Positions 37,575 through 46,904 are shown, counted from the first letter of the stretch. The stretch: 64,000 bases of DNA from Streptomyces rishiriensis (GCF_003112535.1 NZ_BEWA01000018.1:1-64000), one strand, 5' to 3'. Notes: generated by a model from the letters alone, not told the origin. A program made the numbers and translations.

Positions 37575-38792
37575 ATGCGTGTCCTTCTCGTGGGCGCCGG
37601 CGGTGTGGGCACCGCCATCACCCGGATCGCCGCCCGGCGTCCGTTCTTCGAGGCGATGGTCGTCGCCGATCACGACCCGGCGCGGGCTTCGGCAGCCGTC
37701 GCCGCGCTCGACGGCGACGACCGGTTCCACGCCGAGCGTGTGGACGCCTCCGACGAGGCGGCCGTGACCGCCCTGCTCGCCCGCCACCGCTGTGACGTCC
37801 TGCTCAACGCCACCGACCCACGGTTCGTGATGCCCCTGTTCCACGCGGCGCGCGCCGCCGGGGCTCACTATGTCGACATGGCGATGTCGCTGTCGCGACC
37901 GCACCCGGAGCGTCCCTACGAGGAGTGCGGCGTGCGGCTCGGCGACGCGCAGTTCGCCGAGGCCGACGAGTGGGCCGAGGCGGGCGCTCTGGCCCTGGTC
38001 GGCATGGGCGTCGAACCCGGGCTGTCGGACGTCTTCGCCCGGTACGCCGCCGACGAACTCTTCGACGAGATCGAGGAGATCGGCATCCGCGACGGCGCGA
38101 ACCTCACCGTCGAGGGCCACGACTTCGCGCCCTCCTTCAGCATATGGACCACGATCGAGGAATGTCTGAACCCGCCGGTGGTCTACGAGGCGGACCGGGG
38201 CTGGTTCACCACCGCGCCCTTCAGCGAGCCCGAGGTGTTCGACTTCCCCGAAGGCATCGGGCCGGTGGAGTGCGTGAACGTCGAGCACGAGGAGGTGCTG
38301 CTCGTGCCGCGCTGGGTGAAGGCGCGCAGGGTCACCTTCAAGTACGGCCTGGGCGGAGAGTTCGTCGAGACCCTCAAGACGCTGCACCGGCTGGGGCTCG
38401 ACCGCACCGCGCCGGTGGCCGTGCCGAGCGAGCGGGGCCCGGTGCCGGTCTCGCCGCGGGACGTGGTGGCCGCCTGTCTCCCCGACCCGGCGACGCTGGG
38501 CGAGTTGATGCAGGGCAAGACCTGTGCGGGCACCTGGGTACGGGGCGTCAAGAACGGCGCGCCACGCGAGGTCTACCTCTACCACGTGGTCGACAACCAG
38601 TGGTCCATGGCCGAGTACGGCAGCCAGGCCGTGGTGTGGCAGACGGCCGTGAACCCAGTGGTGGCCCTGGAGTTGCTCGCCACCGGAGCCTGGTCCGGCG
38701 CGGGCGTGCTCGGCCCCGAGGCGTTCCCGGCCCGGCCGTTCCTCGACCTGCTGACGGAGTACGGCTCCCCTTGGGGTCTGCGGGAGCAGTGA
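37575..38792 (+). CDS. Saccharopine dehydrogenase / lysine 6-dehydrogenase-like enzyme
   Basis: A 405-residue NAD(P)-dependent enzyme. The N-terminal Rossmann motif is VLLVGAGGVGTAI and the catalytic domain shows GALALVGMGVEPGLSDVFARY, typical of saccharopine/carboxynorspermidine/lysine-6-dehydrogenase-type proteins. The likely substrate is lysine, saccharopine or a related polyamine conjugate; a nearby lysine exporter and its regulator support lysine metabolism but do not prove it. ATG 37575 has a GAGGGAG site. Divergent from the TetR gene. Confidence 0.82.
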   Translation: MRVLLVGAGGVGTAITRIAARRPFFEAMVVADHDPARASAAVAALDGDDRFHAERVDASDEAAVTALLARHRCDVLLNATDPRFVMPLFHAARAAGAHYVDMAMSLSRPHPERPYEECGVRLGDAQFAEADEWAEAGALALVGMGVEPGLSDVFARYAADELFDEIEEIGIRDGANLTVEGHDFAPSFSIWTTIEECLNPPVVYEADRGWFTTAPFSEPEVFDFPEGIGPVECVNVEHEEVLLVPRWVKARRVTFKYGLGGEFVETLKTLHRLGLDRTAPVAVPSERGPVPVSPRDVVAACLPDPATLGELMQGKTCAGTWVRGVKNGAPREVYLYHVVDNQWSMAEYGSQAVVWQTAVNPVVALELLATGAWSGAGVLGPEAFPARPFLDLLTEYGSPWGLREQ

Positions 38793-38895
38793 ACGTTTTT
38801 CCGGGCTCGCCCTGTTTCAGCGCCGCCGTGCCGGTGACCCGATCGGAAGCAACACATCCGGAAAAGCGCATACGACTCGATCGCAGGTGACTTCG

Positions 38896-39144
38896 ATGGA
38901 CGACTGGCGAGAGCACGCCGAATGCCGCACCGAGGACCCCGACCTCTTCTTCCCGATCGGCACCTCGGGCCCGGCACTGCTGCAGACGGAACAGGCGAAG
39001 GGGGTCTGCCGACGCTGCCCGGTGCGCGAACCGTGCCTGGAATGGGCCATGGAGACCGATCAGACCCTCGGGGTGTGGGGCGGCACGAGCGAGACGGAAC
39101 GCCGCGCCCTCAAGCGCCGCATCAGGGCGCGCCGCAGTGCCTGA
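38896..39144 (+). CDS. WhiB-family iron-sulfur regulator (WblE/WhiB1-like)
   Basis: An 82-residue Wbl protein. Cys10, Cys38, Cys41 and Cys47 (C-x27-C-x2-C-x5-C) are the four [4Fe-4S] ligands; GVWGGTSETERR is the Wbl turn motif, followed by a basic tail KRRIRARR. The DPDLFFPIG stretch and size match the WblE/WhiB1 group, which binds region 4 of the principal sigma factor. ATG 38896 has AGGTG upstream; a GTG at 38887 is the other candidate. A monocistronic gene after the dehydrogenase. Confidence 0.95.
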   Translation: MDDWREHAECRTEDPDLFFPIGTSGPALLQTEQAKGVCRRCPVREPCLEWAMETDQTLGVWGGTSETERRALKRRIRARRSA

Positions 39145-39201
39145 CCCCGTACCGCCCAACCCCGCAATGCCCGACCCCGCGGTGCTCGGCCCCGGAACGC
39201 G
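39142..39201 (+). repeat. 15-bp imperfect tandem repeat starting at the WhiB stop
   Basis: Four 15-bp units of the form CGACCCCGCAATGCC begin with the TGA stop codon. They diverge by three to six bases. The 126-bp gap to the convergent kinase gene has no other feature. Confidence 0.6.
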
Positions 39202-39270
39202 CTCCTGCGGCCGGGCGGGGGTACCGGCCGGGGTGTCGCCTCTCGCGGGCGGTCGCCTCGGCGGGGCTTG

Positions 39271-41115
39271 TCAGCCGTCCGCGGGCGGCGGCGCGGCGGG
39301 CAGCCTCAGAGTGAACACGCTGCCCGCGCCGGGGGTGCTGGCCGCTTCCGCCGTGCCGCCGTGAGCGGCCGTCAACTGCCGGACGATCGGCAGACCGAGG
39401 CCGCTGCCGCCGGTGCGGCGGCTGCGTGACTTCTCGGCACGCCAGAACCGCTCGAAGACGTGCGGCAGATCCTCTTCGGCGATGCCCGTGCCGGTGTCGG
39501 CGACCGCCAGCACCACTTCGGGGCCGTCGCCTCGCGCGCTCAGCGTGATCGTGCCGTCGGGCGGGGTGTGACGGACGGCGTTGGCGACGAGGTTGCCGAG
39601 CGCCTGCCGCAGCCGTACCGGGTCGGCGTCCAGCCAGGGCACGCCCTCGGTCTCGGTGCGCAGGGCGACTCCGGCCCCGTCGGCCGCCACTCGGTGGGCG
39701 GCGGCGACCTGGGCGAGCAGTTCGTCGGCGGGCACCGGCTCGCGGCGCAGCAGCAGGGCGCCGGCGTCGGCGGCCGCGAGGTCGCGCAGGTCGTCGATGA
39801 CCCGCTGCAGGACGAGGGCCTCCTCGTGCAGGGCGCCGAGCAGTTCGGCGTCGGGCTCGACCAGTCCGTCGCGCGTGACCTCCAGCCAGCCTCTTATGTT
39901 GGTGAGCGGGCTGCGCAGTTCGTGGGCGACGTCGCTGACCAGGGCCTTGCGCTGGGCCTCCAGACGTTCCCGGCGCTCGGCGAGGTCGTTGAACGCCTCG
40001 GCCAGGATCCCGGTCTCGTCCCGTGTCGTGACGGGCACGCGCGCGTGCCGGTCCGGGGGCTGCTGCGCGGCCTCGGTGAGAGCGCGCAGGGGCCGCACGA
40101 GACGGGTGGCGACGACCGCGCTCACGGCGACGGTGACGGCCAGCACCAGGCCTGCCGCGCCGACGACCTTCGTCTTGTTTGCCGGTGACATGTCCCAGCG
40201 GGGCGCCGCGCCGCTGTCCCCGCCGCCGAGGAACAGTTCGGCGACCGGCGCGACGTACGGGTCGAGCTGCGCGCGGCGGGCCTCCTCCAGGCAGGTCTGG
40301 GCCGCGCGCCCCCTCCTGGCGTCGCCCACCTTGACGAACGCGGGCGCGGGGGTGGCGTCCCGGCCGCTGACGCCGGGGGTGCCCGCTCCGAAGTACAGGG
40401 GCGTGTCCGGGTCCAGGCCCACGCGGACCAGGCACGGGATCGCGTGGGCCTGGAGCGCGGTCAGCGCCTTCTGTTCGGTGGGGGTGGGCGTGTCGAGCTG
40501 TCCGTCCGCGCAGCCCTCGGGCACGTAGTCGGTGGTCGCACCGCCGTCGGCGCCGGTGAGCACCGGGCGGCCGCTCGGGGTCAGGGCGACGGTCGTCTCG
40601 AGGCCGTAGCGGGAGAAGCACCGCTGTCGGGCGTGCGCCACGGCGTCGAGCTTCTGGCGTTCGCTCGTGGTGAGCCGGTAGGGGCCCACCACGCGCGGGT
40701 CGGTGCCGCTGAGTTGGGCCCCGCGTTCGGTGTACGTGTCGGTGCGCAGGGGGTCGACGGTGGCGGCGGCGCGAGGAGGCAGCGAGGTGCCGCGCGGCGC
40801 GGAGTCGGCGAGGGGCGTGCGGTCGGCGCCGGTCAGGGCGATGCGCCGGCCGGTCCTGGCGGACAGGTCGCGCACCGTCCGCTGGACGCCTGCCCAGTCG
40901 GGATGCGTGGCCGCGTAGCCGCTGAGCCGGGCGAGGATGTCCATGTCGTCGGCCAGGGCCTGGCCCTGCTCCTCGCGCAGCGCACGGGTGGTGGTCGTGA
41001 CCGCCAGCCACGCGGTGGCGGCCACCGAGCACACGGCGATCAGCACCGACGCGCTCAGCAGGCGCACCAGCAGCCGTTTGCGCACCGGTATCCGGACCCG
41101 GGTTGCGCCCGTCAC
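39271..41115 (-). CDS. Two-component sensor histidine kinase
   Basis: A 614-residue membrane kinase. Helix 1 (SASVLIAVCSVAATAWLAV) and helix 2 (VVGAAGLVLAVTVAVSAVVA) enclose an extracytoplasmic domain of about 240 residues with four cysteines (in RQRCFSRYG, PEGCADG, IPCLVRVG and QTCLEEA), probably two disulfides. HAMP follows, then HisKA with VAHELRSPLTN (His near 395) and HATPase with NLVANAVRH, DTGTGI and GGSGLGLPIV. GTG 41115 overlaps the TGA of the regulator by 4 bp. With the L,D-transpeptidase and M1 peptidase upstream it probably senses an envelope signal. Confidence 0.94.
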   Translation of the reverse strand: MTGATRVRIPVRKRLLVRLLSASVLIAVCSVAATAWLAVTTTTRALREEQGQALADDMDILARLSGYAATHPDWAGVQRTVRDLSARTGRRIALTGADRTPLADSAPRGTSLPPRAAATVDPLRTDTYTERGAQLSGTDPRVVGPYRLTTSERQKLDAVAHARQRCFSRYGLETTVALTPSGRPVLTGADGGATTDYVPEGCADGQLDTPTPTEQKALTALQAHAIPCLVRVGLDPDTPLYFGAGTPGVSGRDATPAPAFVKVGDARRGRAAQTCLEEARRAQLDPYVAPVAELFLGGGDSGAAPRWDMSPANKTKVVGAAGLVLAVTVAVSAVVATRLVRPLRALTEAAQQPPDRHARVPVTTRDETGILAEAFNDLAERRERLEAQRKALVSDVAHELRSPLTNIRGWLEVTRDGLVEPDAELLGALHEEALVLQRVIDDLRDLAAADAGALLLRREPVPADELLAQVAAAHRVAADGAGVALRTETEGVPWLDADPVRLRQALGNLVANAVRHTPPDGTITLSARGDGPEVVLAVADTGTGIAEEDLPHVFERFWRAEKSRSRRTGGSGLGLPIVRQLTAAHGGTAEAASTPGAGSVFTLRLPAAPPPADG

Positions 41116-41810
41116 GCGCGGCCGCCGCTGAGCTTGTAGCCGACGCCGAACACGGTGAGCAGGCGTACGGGTCTGCGCGGGTCGGCCTCGATCTTCCGGC
41201 GCAGGTTCATGATGTGGACGTCCACGGCCCGTTCGGTGGAGGAGCGGTCGAAGCCGTGGGTGCACTGGAGCAACTGCCGCCGTGAGAAGACCCGTTCGGG
41301 TTCGGCGGCCATCGCCAGCAGGATCTGGAACTCGGCGGGCGTGCAGTCCACGGGTGCGCCGTCGCACCGCACCTCGTGCCGCTCCGGATCGACGGCGAGG
41401 CCCGCGGCCCGCACGACGCGCTCGTCGCGGCGGTCGGCGCCGGGACGTCCGCTGCGCCGCAGGACGGTGCGGATGCGGGCCATGAGTTCACGCGGGCTGT
41501 ACGGCTTGGTCATGTAGTCGTCGGCGCCGAGTTCCAGGCCGAGCAGCACATCGTCCTCGGCGGCGCGGGCGGTGAGCATCAGCACCGGCAGGTCGTCGTC
41601 CCGGCGCAGCACCCTGCAGACCCCGAAGCCGTCGATGACCGGCAGCATCAGGTCGAGGACGACGAGGTCCGGCCGGTCGCGCCGTACCGCGTCCAGCGCG
41701 GCGGAGCCGTCGTGCACCACGGTGGCGGTGTGCCCCTCGGCGACGAGCGAGCGGCGGATGAGTTCGGCCTGCATCGGGTCGTCCTCGGCCACCAGCACAT
41801 GAGCGCACAC
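41112..41810 (-). CDS. OmpR/PhoB-type response regulator
   Basis: A 232-residue regulator: receiver domain with EDD near residue 10, phosphoacceptor in LVVLDLMLPVIDGFG and Lys in YMTKPYSP, then a winged helix (TPAEFQILLAMAAEPERVFS, ERAVDVHIMNLRRKIEADP). GTG 41810 has a GGAG site 7 nt before it. It is cotranscribed with the kinase and lies 17 nt after the L,D-transpeptidase gene. Confidence 0.96.
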   Translation of the reverse strand: MCAHVLVAEDDPMQAELIRRSLVAEGHTATVVHDGSAALDAVRRDRPDLVVLDLMLPVIDGFGVCRVLRRDDDLPVLMLTARAAEDDVLLGLELGADDYMTKPYSPRELMARIRTVLRRSGRPGADRRDERVVRAAGLAVDPERHEVRCDGAPVDCTPAEFQILLAMAAEPERVFSRRQLLQCTHGFDRSSTERAVDVHIMNLRRKIEADPRRPVRLLTVFGVGYKLSGGRA

Positions 41811-41827
41811 GCCACGACTCCGTTTCC

Positions 41828-42568
41828 TCAGCGGGCCAGAGAGGCATGGTCGCCCATGACGACCACGGGGTGCAGCGCGGGGTCGAGCGTGCGCAGCAGT
41901 TCCTTCATGTGCTCCTCGGCGATGCTCACACATCCGTGCGTGGGCCCGCCGTGGTCGACGTGGAACCAGATGCCGCCGCCGCGGCTCGCGCCGAGCGGCC
42001 GGGTCCAGTCGAGCGGTGAAGTGCCGGGCTCGCGGTTGTAGTTGATGGCGACCACGTAGTCGAAGGAACCGTCCAGCGGCTCACCCTCGAAACCGGTGCC
42101 CGGCGAGTGGAAGCCGGGGCCGTGGTCGTAGGGCAGCTTCGCGCCGGGGTCGGCCAGCAGCCCGCCGGCGTCGGTGAGGCCGTAGACGCCGATGGGCGAG
42201 CGCAGGTCGCCGCCCGTGTGCCGGTCGCTCCAGCCGTGCAGCGCGTTGTGCGCGGGCCAGGACGTGCCGGGCTGCCAGCCCGATCCGGTGCGCCGGTACA
42301 GGACGACCGTGGAGAGCGGCGAGTTCCTGCCGCGGCCGCTCACCACGACCACCTGCCGTGCGTTCGCCGGAACCGCCGCCCGGGTCCTGGCCCCGAGGCC
42401 GGGTATCTCCCGCTGCACCGCCCCCGCGGAGGCGTCGGGCCCGGGAGGCGCCGGGGCGCCCCTGACGGCGGACGTGGGGTGCGCTGGTCCCGCGGACGCG
42501 GCCCCGCCGCATCCGGTGAGCAGAAGGGAGGCAGCGAGAAGCGCTGCACGGGGGCGGTGCATGATCAT
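41828..42568 (-). CDS. L,D-transpeptidase family lipoprotein
   Basis: A 246-residue exported protein. The signal peptide ends in a lipobox (LLLTGC), so it should be anchored to the membrane surface. The catalytic YkuD-type motif HVDHGGPTHGCVS carries His and Cys. It should form or alter 3-3 peptidoglycan cross-links or attach ligands. The first ATG has an AAGG site 7 nt upstream; a second ATG follows two codons later. It sits between the M1 peptidase (64 nt upstream) and the two-component pair. Confidence 0.88.
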   Translation of the reverse strand: MIMHRPRAALLAASLLLTGCGGAASAGPAHPTSAVRGAPAPPGPDASAGAVQREIPGLGARTRAAVPANARQVVVVSGRGRNSPLSTVVLYRRTGSGWQPGTSWPAHNALHGWSDRHTGGDLRSPIGVYGLTDAGGLLADPGAKLPYDHGPGFHSPGTGFEGEPLDGSFDYVVAINYNREPGTSPLDWTRPLGASRGGGIWFHVDHGGPTHGCVSIAEEHMKELLRTLDPALHPVVVMGDHASLAR

Positions 42569-42632
42569 GAGGTGACCTTGGCCGAGAGATGTGTGGAACT
42601 CGTCAGGTTCCGCATGCCCGTTCGGCCGGGGA

Positions 42633-44048
42633 TCACGGGTGGCGGGGCTTGCCCTTCGTGTAGAGCCAGGTCGTGAACAGCCGGTCGAGGTTCTTCCCGG
42701 ACTGCCGTTCCGCGAGACGTTCGAACTGGGCGCTGGTGCCGTGGCCGTAGCGGTGCTGCCCGGCCCAGGCGCGCAGGACGCGGAAGAAGTCGCGGTCGCC
42801 GACGGCGGTGCGCAGGGCCTGCAGGGTCATGGCTCCCCGGGCGTAGACGGGGGTGCCGAAGATGTTGGCGCCGCTGCCTGGGGCGCCGGGCGGGAACGCC
42901 CACAGGCCGTCGGTGGCAGGGCGGGCGTACAGGGCGTCGAAGGACTTCCGGGCGCTGTCGCCGCCGTGCTGCTCGGCGTAGAGCCACTCGGCGTAGGTGG
43001 CGAAGCCCTCGTTGAGCCAGATGTCCTTCCAGGACGTGAGGGAGACGGAGTCGCCGAACCACTGGTGGGCGCTCTCGTGGACGAGCGTGCTCAGGTCGGG
43101 GGCGCTGTCGTACACCGGCCTGGTCTGGGTCTCCAGCGCGTAGCCGACGTCCGGGGCGTGGTCGACGATGGAGCCGGCCGCACGGTAGGGGTAGGGCCCG
43201 AACAGCTTGCTCTCCCACTCCAGCACCGAGGGCAGCTTCTTCAGCACCGGCCCGGCGGCAGCGGCCTCCCGCGCGTCCACGGCGTCGTAGACCTTGACGC
43301 CGTCGCGGGTCGTGTACTGCGTGACCTGGAACTTCCCCACGGTGGCGGTGGCCAGGTAGGCGGCCATGGGTTCGGTCTGGCGCCAGTGGAAGGTGGTCCT
43401 GCCCTTCCTGGTGCGCTGTCCGAGCAGGACGCCGTTGGCGACGGCGGTGCGGCCCTGGGGGACGGTGAGGGTGAAATCGTAGGAGGACTTGTCGAGGGGA
43501 TGGTTGTTCGCCGGGAACCAGGTCATGGCGCCCTGCGGCTCGCCCGCGACGAACGCGCCGTCGTCGGTGGGGATCCAGCCGTCGAGGGAGCCGTCCGGGT
43601 CGGTGACCGGGCCGGGGGTCCCGCTGTAGGTGACGGCGACCTGGAACCGCTCGCCCGCGCGCAGGGCGCGCCGGGGCGTGACGACGAGCTCCTGGCCGTC
43701 GCGCCGGTGTGCGGCCTTGACGTGGTCGACCGTCAGGCCGGTGATCTTCAGCCCCTTGAAGTCGAGGTCGAAGCGGGTGAGCCGCTGGGTGGCGCGGGCG
43801 GTCAGGACGGCTGTGCCGTCGAGGTGGCGGCCGGCCGGGTCGTAACGCAGGGTCAGGTCGTAATGGCTCACGTGGTAGCCGCCGTTGCCCGCGAGCGGGA
43901 AGTAGGGGTCGCCGACGCCGGCCGTGCCGACGGGGCCGGCCGCCACCGCGGGTCCGGCCGCGGTGAGCAGTGCGGCCACGGCGACGGGTACGGTGGCGGC
44001 GACGGCCTTGCGGCGCAGCCGGGCGGGGCGTCTGCGGGGGTGTGTCAC
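42633..44048 (-). CDS. Secreted M1-family metallopeptidase
   Basis: A 471-residue exported aminopeptidase-type protein. A basic start and hydrophobic core ending PAVAAGPVG indicate a Sec signal peptide. The N-terminal beta domain is followed by the zinc site HESAHQWFGD (near residue 323) and NEGFATYAE with the third ligand Glu. The GAMEN exopeptidase motif is seen only as the variant YALETQT region, so true aminopeptidase activity is uncertain. It lacks the large C-terminal domain of PepN. GTG 44048 has an AGGAG site. It heads the envelope operon. Confidence 0.9.
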   Translation of the reverse strand: MTHPRRRPARLRRKAVAATVPVAVAALLTAAGPAVAAGPVGTAGVGDPYFPLAGNGGYHVSHYDLTLRYDPAGRHLDGTAVLTARATQRLTRFDLDFKGLKITGLTVDHVKAAHRRDGQELVVTPRRALRAGERFQVAVTYSGTPGPVTDPDGSLDGWIPTDDGAFVAGEPQGAMTWFPANNHPLDKSSYDFTLTVPQGRTAVANGVLLGQRTRKGRTTFHWRQTEPMAAYLATATVGKFQVTQYTTRDGVKVYDAVDAREAAAAGPVLKKLPSVLEWESKLFGPYPYRAAGSIVDHAPDVGYALETQTRPVYDSAPDLSTLVHESAHQWFGDSVSLTSWKDIWLNEGFATYAEWLYAEQHGGDSARKSFDALYARPATDGLWAFPPGAPGSGANIFGTPVYARGAMTLQALRTAVGDRDFFRVLRAWAGQHRYGHGTSAQFERLAERQSGKNLDRLFTTWLYTKGKPRHP

Positions 44049-44198
44049 GTGCGCTCCTAGGGGGTGGCGGATGATCAACCCCCCTCAGACTAGGGACCGG
44101 GCCCGCCGCTTCTCCCCCTCATTCAGGTCAAGCCGGGCGGGAGTGTCGGACGCCACGCGTCTACGCTGGGAGAACCCGCCGACCCGAGGACGGCCACC

Positions 44199-44558
44199 AT
44201 GACGGTCCGCGTTCGCCGCGTCTACGACCCGCCCGAGCCCGAGGACGGTGTGCGCGTCCTCGTGGACCGGCTGTGGCCGCGGGGGGTGTCCAAGGAGGCG
44301 GCCCGTGTGGACGAGTGGCCCAAGGGGCTCACCCCGTCCACCGAGCTGCGCCGTTGGTATCACGCGGGCGAGGGGACGTACGAGGAGTTCGCCCGCCGCT
44401 ACGAGGCCGAACTCGCCGAGCCCGAGGCGCGCGAACTCCTCGGCCACGTGGGCGATCTGGCCGGGCGGGGGCCGGTGACGCTGCTCACCTCCGCGAAGTC
44501 GCCGGAGCAGAGCCACACGGCGGTGCTGGTCCGCCTGCTGGAGGCGGACCGGCGCTGA
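44199..44558 (+). CDS. DUF488 family protein
   Basis: A 119-residue protein with the DUF488 features RVYDPPEPEDGVRVLVDRLW, WPRGVSKEAA and the final LLTSAKSPEQSHTAVL. Members resemble uroporphyrin-III C-methyltransferase-associated or DNA-repair-linked proteins, but no activity is established. ATG 44199 follows a CGAGGA site. It is divergent from the M1 peptidase and ends 13 bp from the convergent flavoprotein gene. Confidence 0.9.
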   Translation: MTVRVRRVYDPPEPEDGVRVLVDRLWPRGVSKEAARVDEWPKGLTPSTELRRWYHAGEGTYEEFARRYEAELAEPEARELLGHVGDLAGRGPVTLLTSAKSPEQSHTAVLVRLLEADRR

Positions 44559-44571
44559 CGACGCGCGGACG

Positions 44572-46245
44572 TCAGCCCGTCTGCTTCGCCGCCGCCCGTC
44601 CGGCCGCCCGCCCGGAGAAGAGGCAGCCGCCGAGGAAGGTGCCTTCGAGCGCGTTGTAGCCGTGGACGCCGCCGCCGCCGAAGCCGGCGACCTCGCCTGC
44701 CGCGTACAGGCCCTCGACGGGCTGTCCGTCGGCGCCCAGGGCGCGCGAGTCGAGGTCGGTCTGGATGCCGCCGAGCGTCTTGCGGGTGAGGACGTGCAGT
44801 TTGACGGCGATCAGCGGGCCGGCCTCCGGGTCGAGGACGCGGTGCGGGGTGGCGACGCGGCCGAGCCGGTCGCCGATGTAGCGGCGGGCGTTGCGGATGC
44901 CCTGGATCTGGGCGTCCTTGCTGTACGGGTTGGCCATCTGCAGGTCGCGGGCCTCGATCTGCCGGCGCAGGGTGTCCGCGTCGAGCAGCGCCTTCTCCGT
45001 CAGCCCGTTCATCTTCTCGACCAGCTTCTCCAGGGTGTCGGCGATCACGAAGTCCGCGCCGTGGTCGAGGAACGCCTGCACCGGCGCCGGGGCGCCCTTG
45101 CCGAGCAGCCGGTCGCGCAGGACGGCCTTGCGGTCCTTGGCGGTGATGTCCGGGTTCTGCTCGGAGCCCGACAGGGCGAACTCCTTCTCGACGATTCTGC
45201 GGGTGAGGACGAACCACGAGTGGTCGTACCCGGCGATGTCCTCGGTGGTGCGCAGGTGCTTGAGGGTGTTGAGGGTGTCGTAGCCGGGCAGGCAGGGGTC
45301 GGGCAGCCGGCGGCCGAGCGCGTCGAACCACATCGAGGACGGGCCGGGCAGGATGCGGATGCCGTGGCCGGGCCAGATGGAGTCCCAGTTCCGGATGCCC
45401 TCGGTGTAGTGCCACATGCGGTCGCGGTTGACGAGGCGGGCGCCGGCCTCGGCGCTGATGTCGAGCATCCGGCCGTCGACGTAGGCGGGGACGCCGGTGA
45501 CCATCTCGGCGGGCGGGGTGCCCAGCCGCTCGGGCCAGTAGCGGCGGACGATGTCGTGGTTGGCGCCGATGCCGCCGCTGGTGACGACCACGGCCTGGGC
45601 GGTCAGTTCGAACTCGCCGATCGGGTCGCGGTTGGAGGCGACGCCGCGCGCGGAGTCGTCGGCGGCGAGGACCGTGCCGCGCACCCCGCGCGCGGCGCCG
45701 TCCGCCAGGACCAGCGCGTCGACGCGGTGCCGGTGGTAGAAGGTCAGCAGGCCGTCCCTGGCCGCCTGCTTGGCGTAGCGGGCGAAGGGTTCGACGACGC
45801 CCGTGCCCGTCCCCCAGGCGACGTGGAAACGGGGCACGGAGTTGCCGTGGCCGTCGGCGCGCAGGTCGCCGCGCTCGGCCCAGCCGACGGTCGGCACGAA
45901 GGAGATCCCGTGCCCGGCGAGCCAGGTGCGCTTCTCCCCCGCCGCCCACTCGACGTAGGCGCGCGCCCAGCGCACCGCCCAGGAGTCCTCGTCCTCGGTC
46001 CGGTCGAACCCCGCGCTGCCCTGCCAGTCGCTCCAGGCGAGGTCGAAGGAGTCCTTGACGCCGAGCCGGCGCTGCTCCGGGGAGTCGACGAGGAAGAGTC
46101 CGCCGAAGGACCAGAACGCCTGGCCGCCGAGGTTGGCGGCGTTCTCCTGGTCGACGAGGGCGACCCGTCGGCCTCTGCTGGTGAGTTCGTGTGCCGCCAC
46201 GAGGCCCGCGAGGCCCGCTCCGACGACGATGACGTCCGCATCCAT
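44572..46245 (-). CDS. FAD-binding dehydrogenase (KstD-like)
   Basis: A 557-residue flavoprotein of the fumarate reductase/3-ketosteroid-delta1-dehydrogenase superfamily. FAD-binding VIVVGAGLAGLVAAHEL lies at the N-terminus, and GLYAAGEVAGFGGGGVHGYN with GTFLGGCLFSGRAAG at the C-terminus. Streptomyces copies are annotated as FAD-binding dehydrogenases of unknown substrate; no steroid genes are nearby. ATG 46245 is preferred for an AGAAAGG site 11 nt upstream, but ATG 46266, which overlaps the TetR stop by 4 bp, is also possible. Controlled by the TetR protein encoded just upstream. Confidence 0.85.
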   Translation of the reverse strand: MDADVIVVGAGLAGLVAAHELTSRGRRVALVDQENAANLGGQAFWSFGGLFLVDSPEQRRLGVKDSFDLAWSDWQGSAGFDRTEDEDSWAVRWARAYVEWAAGEKRTWLAGHGISFVPTVGWAERGDLRADGHGNSVPRFHVAWGTGTGVVEPFARYAKQAARDGLLTFYHRHRVDALVLADGAARGVRGTVLAADDSARGVASNRDPIGEFELTAQAVVVTSGGIGANHDIVRRYWPERLGTPPAEMVTGVPAYVDGRMLDISAEAGARLVNRDRMWHYTEGIRNWDSIWPGHGIRILPGPSSMWFDALGRRLPDPCLPGYDTLNTLKHLRTTEDIAGYDHSWFVLTRRIVEKEFALSGSEQNPDITAKDRKAVLRDRLLGKGAPAPVQAFLDHGADFVIADTLEKLVEKMNGLTEKALLDADTLRRQIEARDLQMANPYSKDAQIQGIRNARRYIGDRLGRVATPHRVLDPEAGPLIAVKLHVLTRKTLGGIQTDLDSRALGADGQPVEGLYAAGEVAGFGGGGVHGYNALEGTFLGGCLFSGRAAGRAAAKQTG

Positions 46246-46262
46246 GGCGTGGGTTGCCTTTC

Positions 46263-46904
46263 TCATTCGGAACATCCGGGAGGGGTGCTGCCGTCGGTCA
46301 GCAGCGCGGTGAGGAGCTGCTTCAGCCAGCCGCGGGCGCGGTCCACGTCCTTGTCCAGCAGCAATTGGGTGGTGACCCCGTCGTAGGCGGCCACCACCGC
46401 GTGGGCGGCGGATTCGGCGTCGCCGAGGACGGCGGGCAGCGGGGTGTGGCCGCGTGCCCGGGCCAGCCGGTCGGCGATCGCGCCGCGCAGTCTGGTCCGG
46501 TGCTCCAGGAGGGTCTGCGCGACCGTGGCGTCACGGGCGGCGTGCACCAGGAAGTCCGTCTTCACCAGCAGCCAGTCGAGGTCGAGGAGGAGCACCTCGG
46601 TGACGCGGTCCACGGAGGCCGGCACGGCGAGGTCGGGCCCGTCGGCGGCGAGGGCGTCGGCGACCTGCTGGGCGATGAGGTCGGCGCGCTCCTGGTAGAG
46701 GGCGAAGAAGAGCTCGTCCAGGCTGGCGAAGTTGGAGTAGAAGGCCCCCCTGCTGTAGCCGGCGGCGTCGCAGACCTCCTCGATGGAGACCCGGCCGAAG
46801 CCCTTGGCGGCGAACACGGCGAACGCGGCGTCGAGCAGGTTGGCACGGGTACGGGCCCGCCGCCGGGTGACGCGTCCCGTCGGCTCCGGCTGCCGTACGA
46901 CCAT
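46263..46904 (-). CDS. TetR-family regulator of the flavoprotein operon
   Basis: A 213-residue TetR regulator: HTH region LLDAAFAVFAAKGFGRVSIE then VCDAAGYSRGAFYSNFASLD. It is the first gene of an operon with the FAD dehydrogenase, so probably autoregulated through the twin operators directly upstream. ATG 46904 has an ideal GGAGG site. Effector unknown. Confidence 0.93.
   Translation of the reverse strand: MVVRQPEPTGRVTRRRARTRANLLDAAFAVFAAKGFGRVSIEEVCDAAGYSRGAFYSNFASLDELFFALYQERADLIAQQVADALAADGPDLAVPASVDRVTEVLLLDLDWLLVKTDFLVHAARDATVAQTLLEHRTRLRGAIADRLARARGHTPLPAVLGDAESAAHAVVAAYDGVTTQLLLDKDVDRARGWLKQLLTALLTDGSTPPGCSE

Noticed and set aside
44572..46245. Steroid catabolism locus
   Set aside because: Only a KstD-like flavoprotein is present; no other steroid or cholesterol genes are visible in the window.
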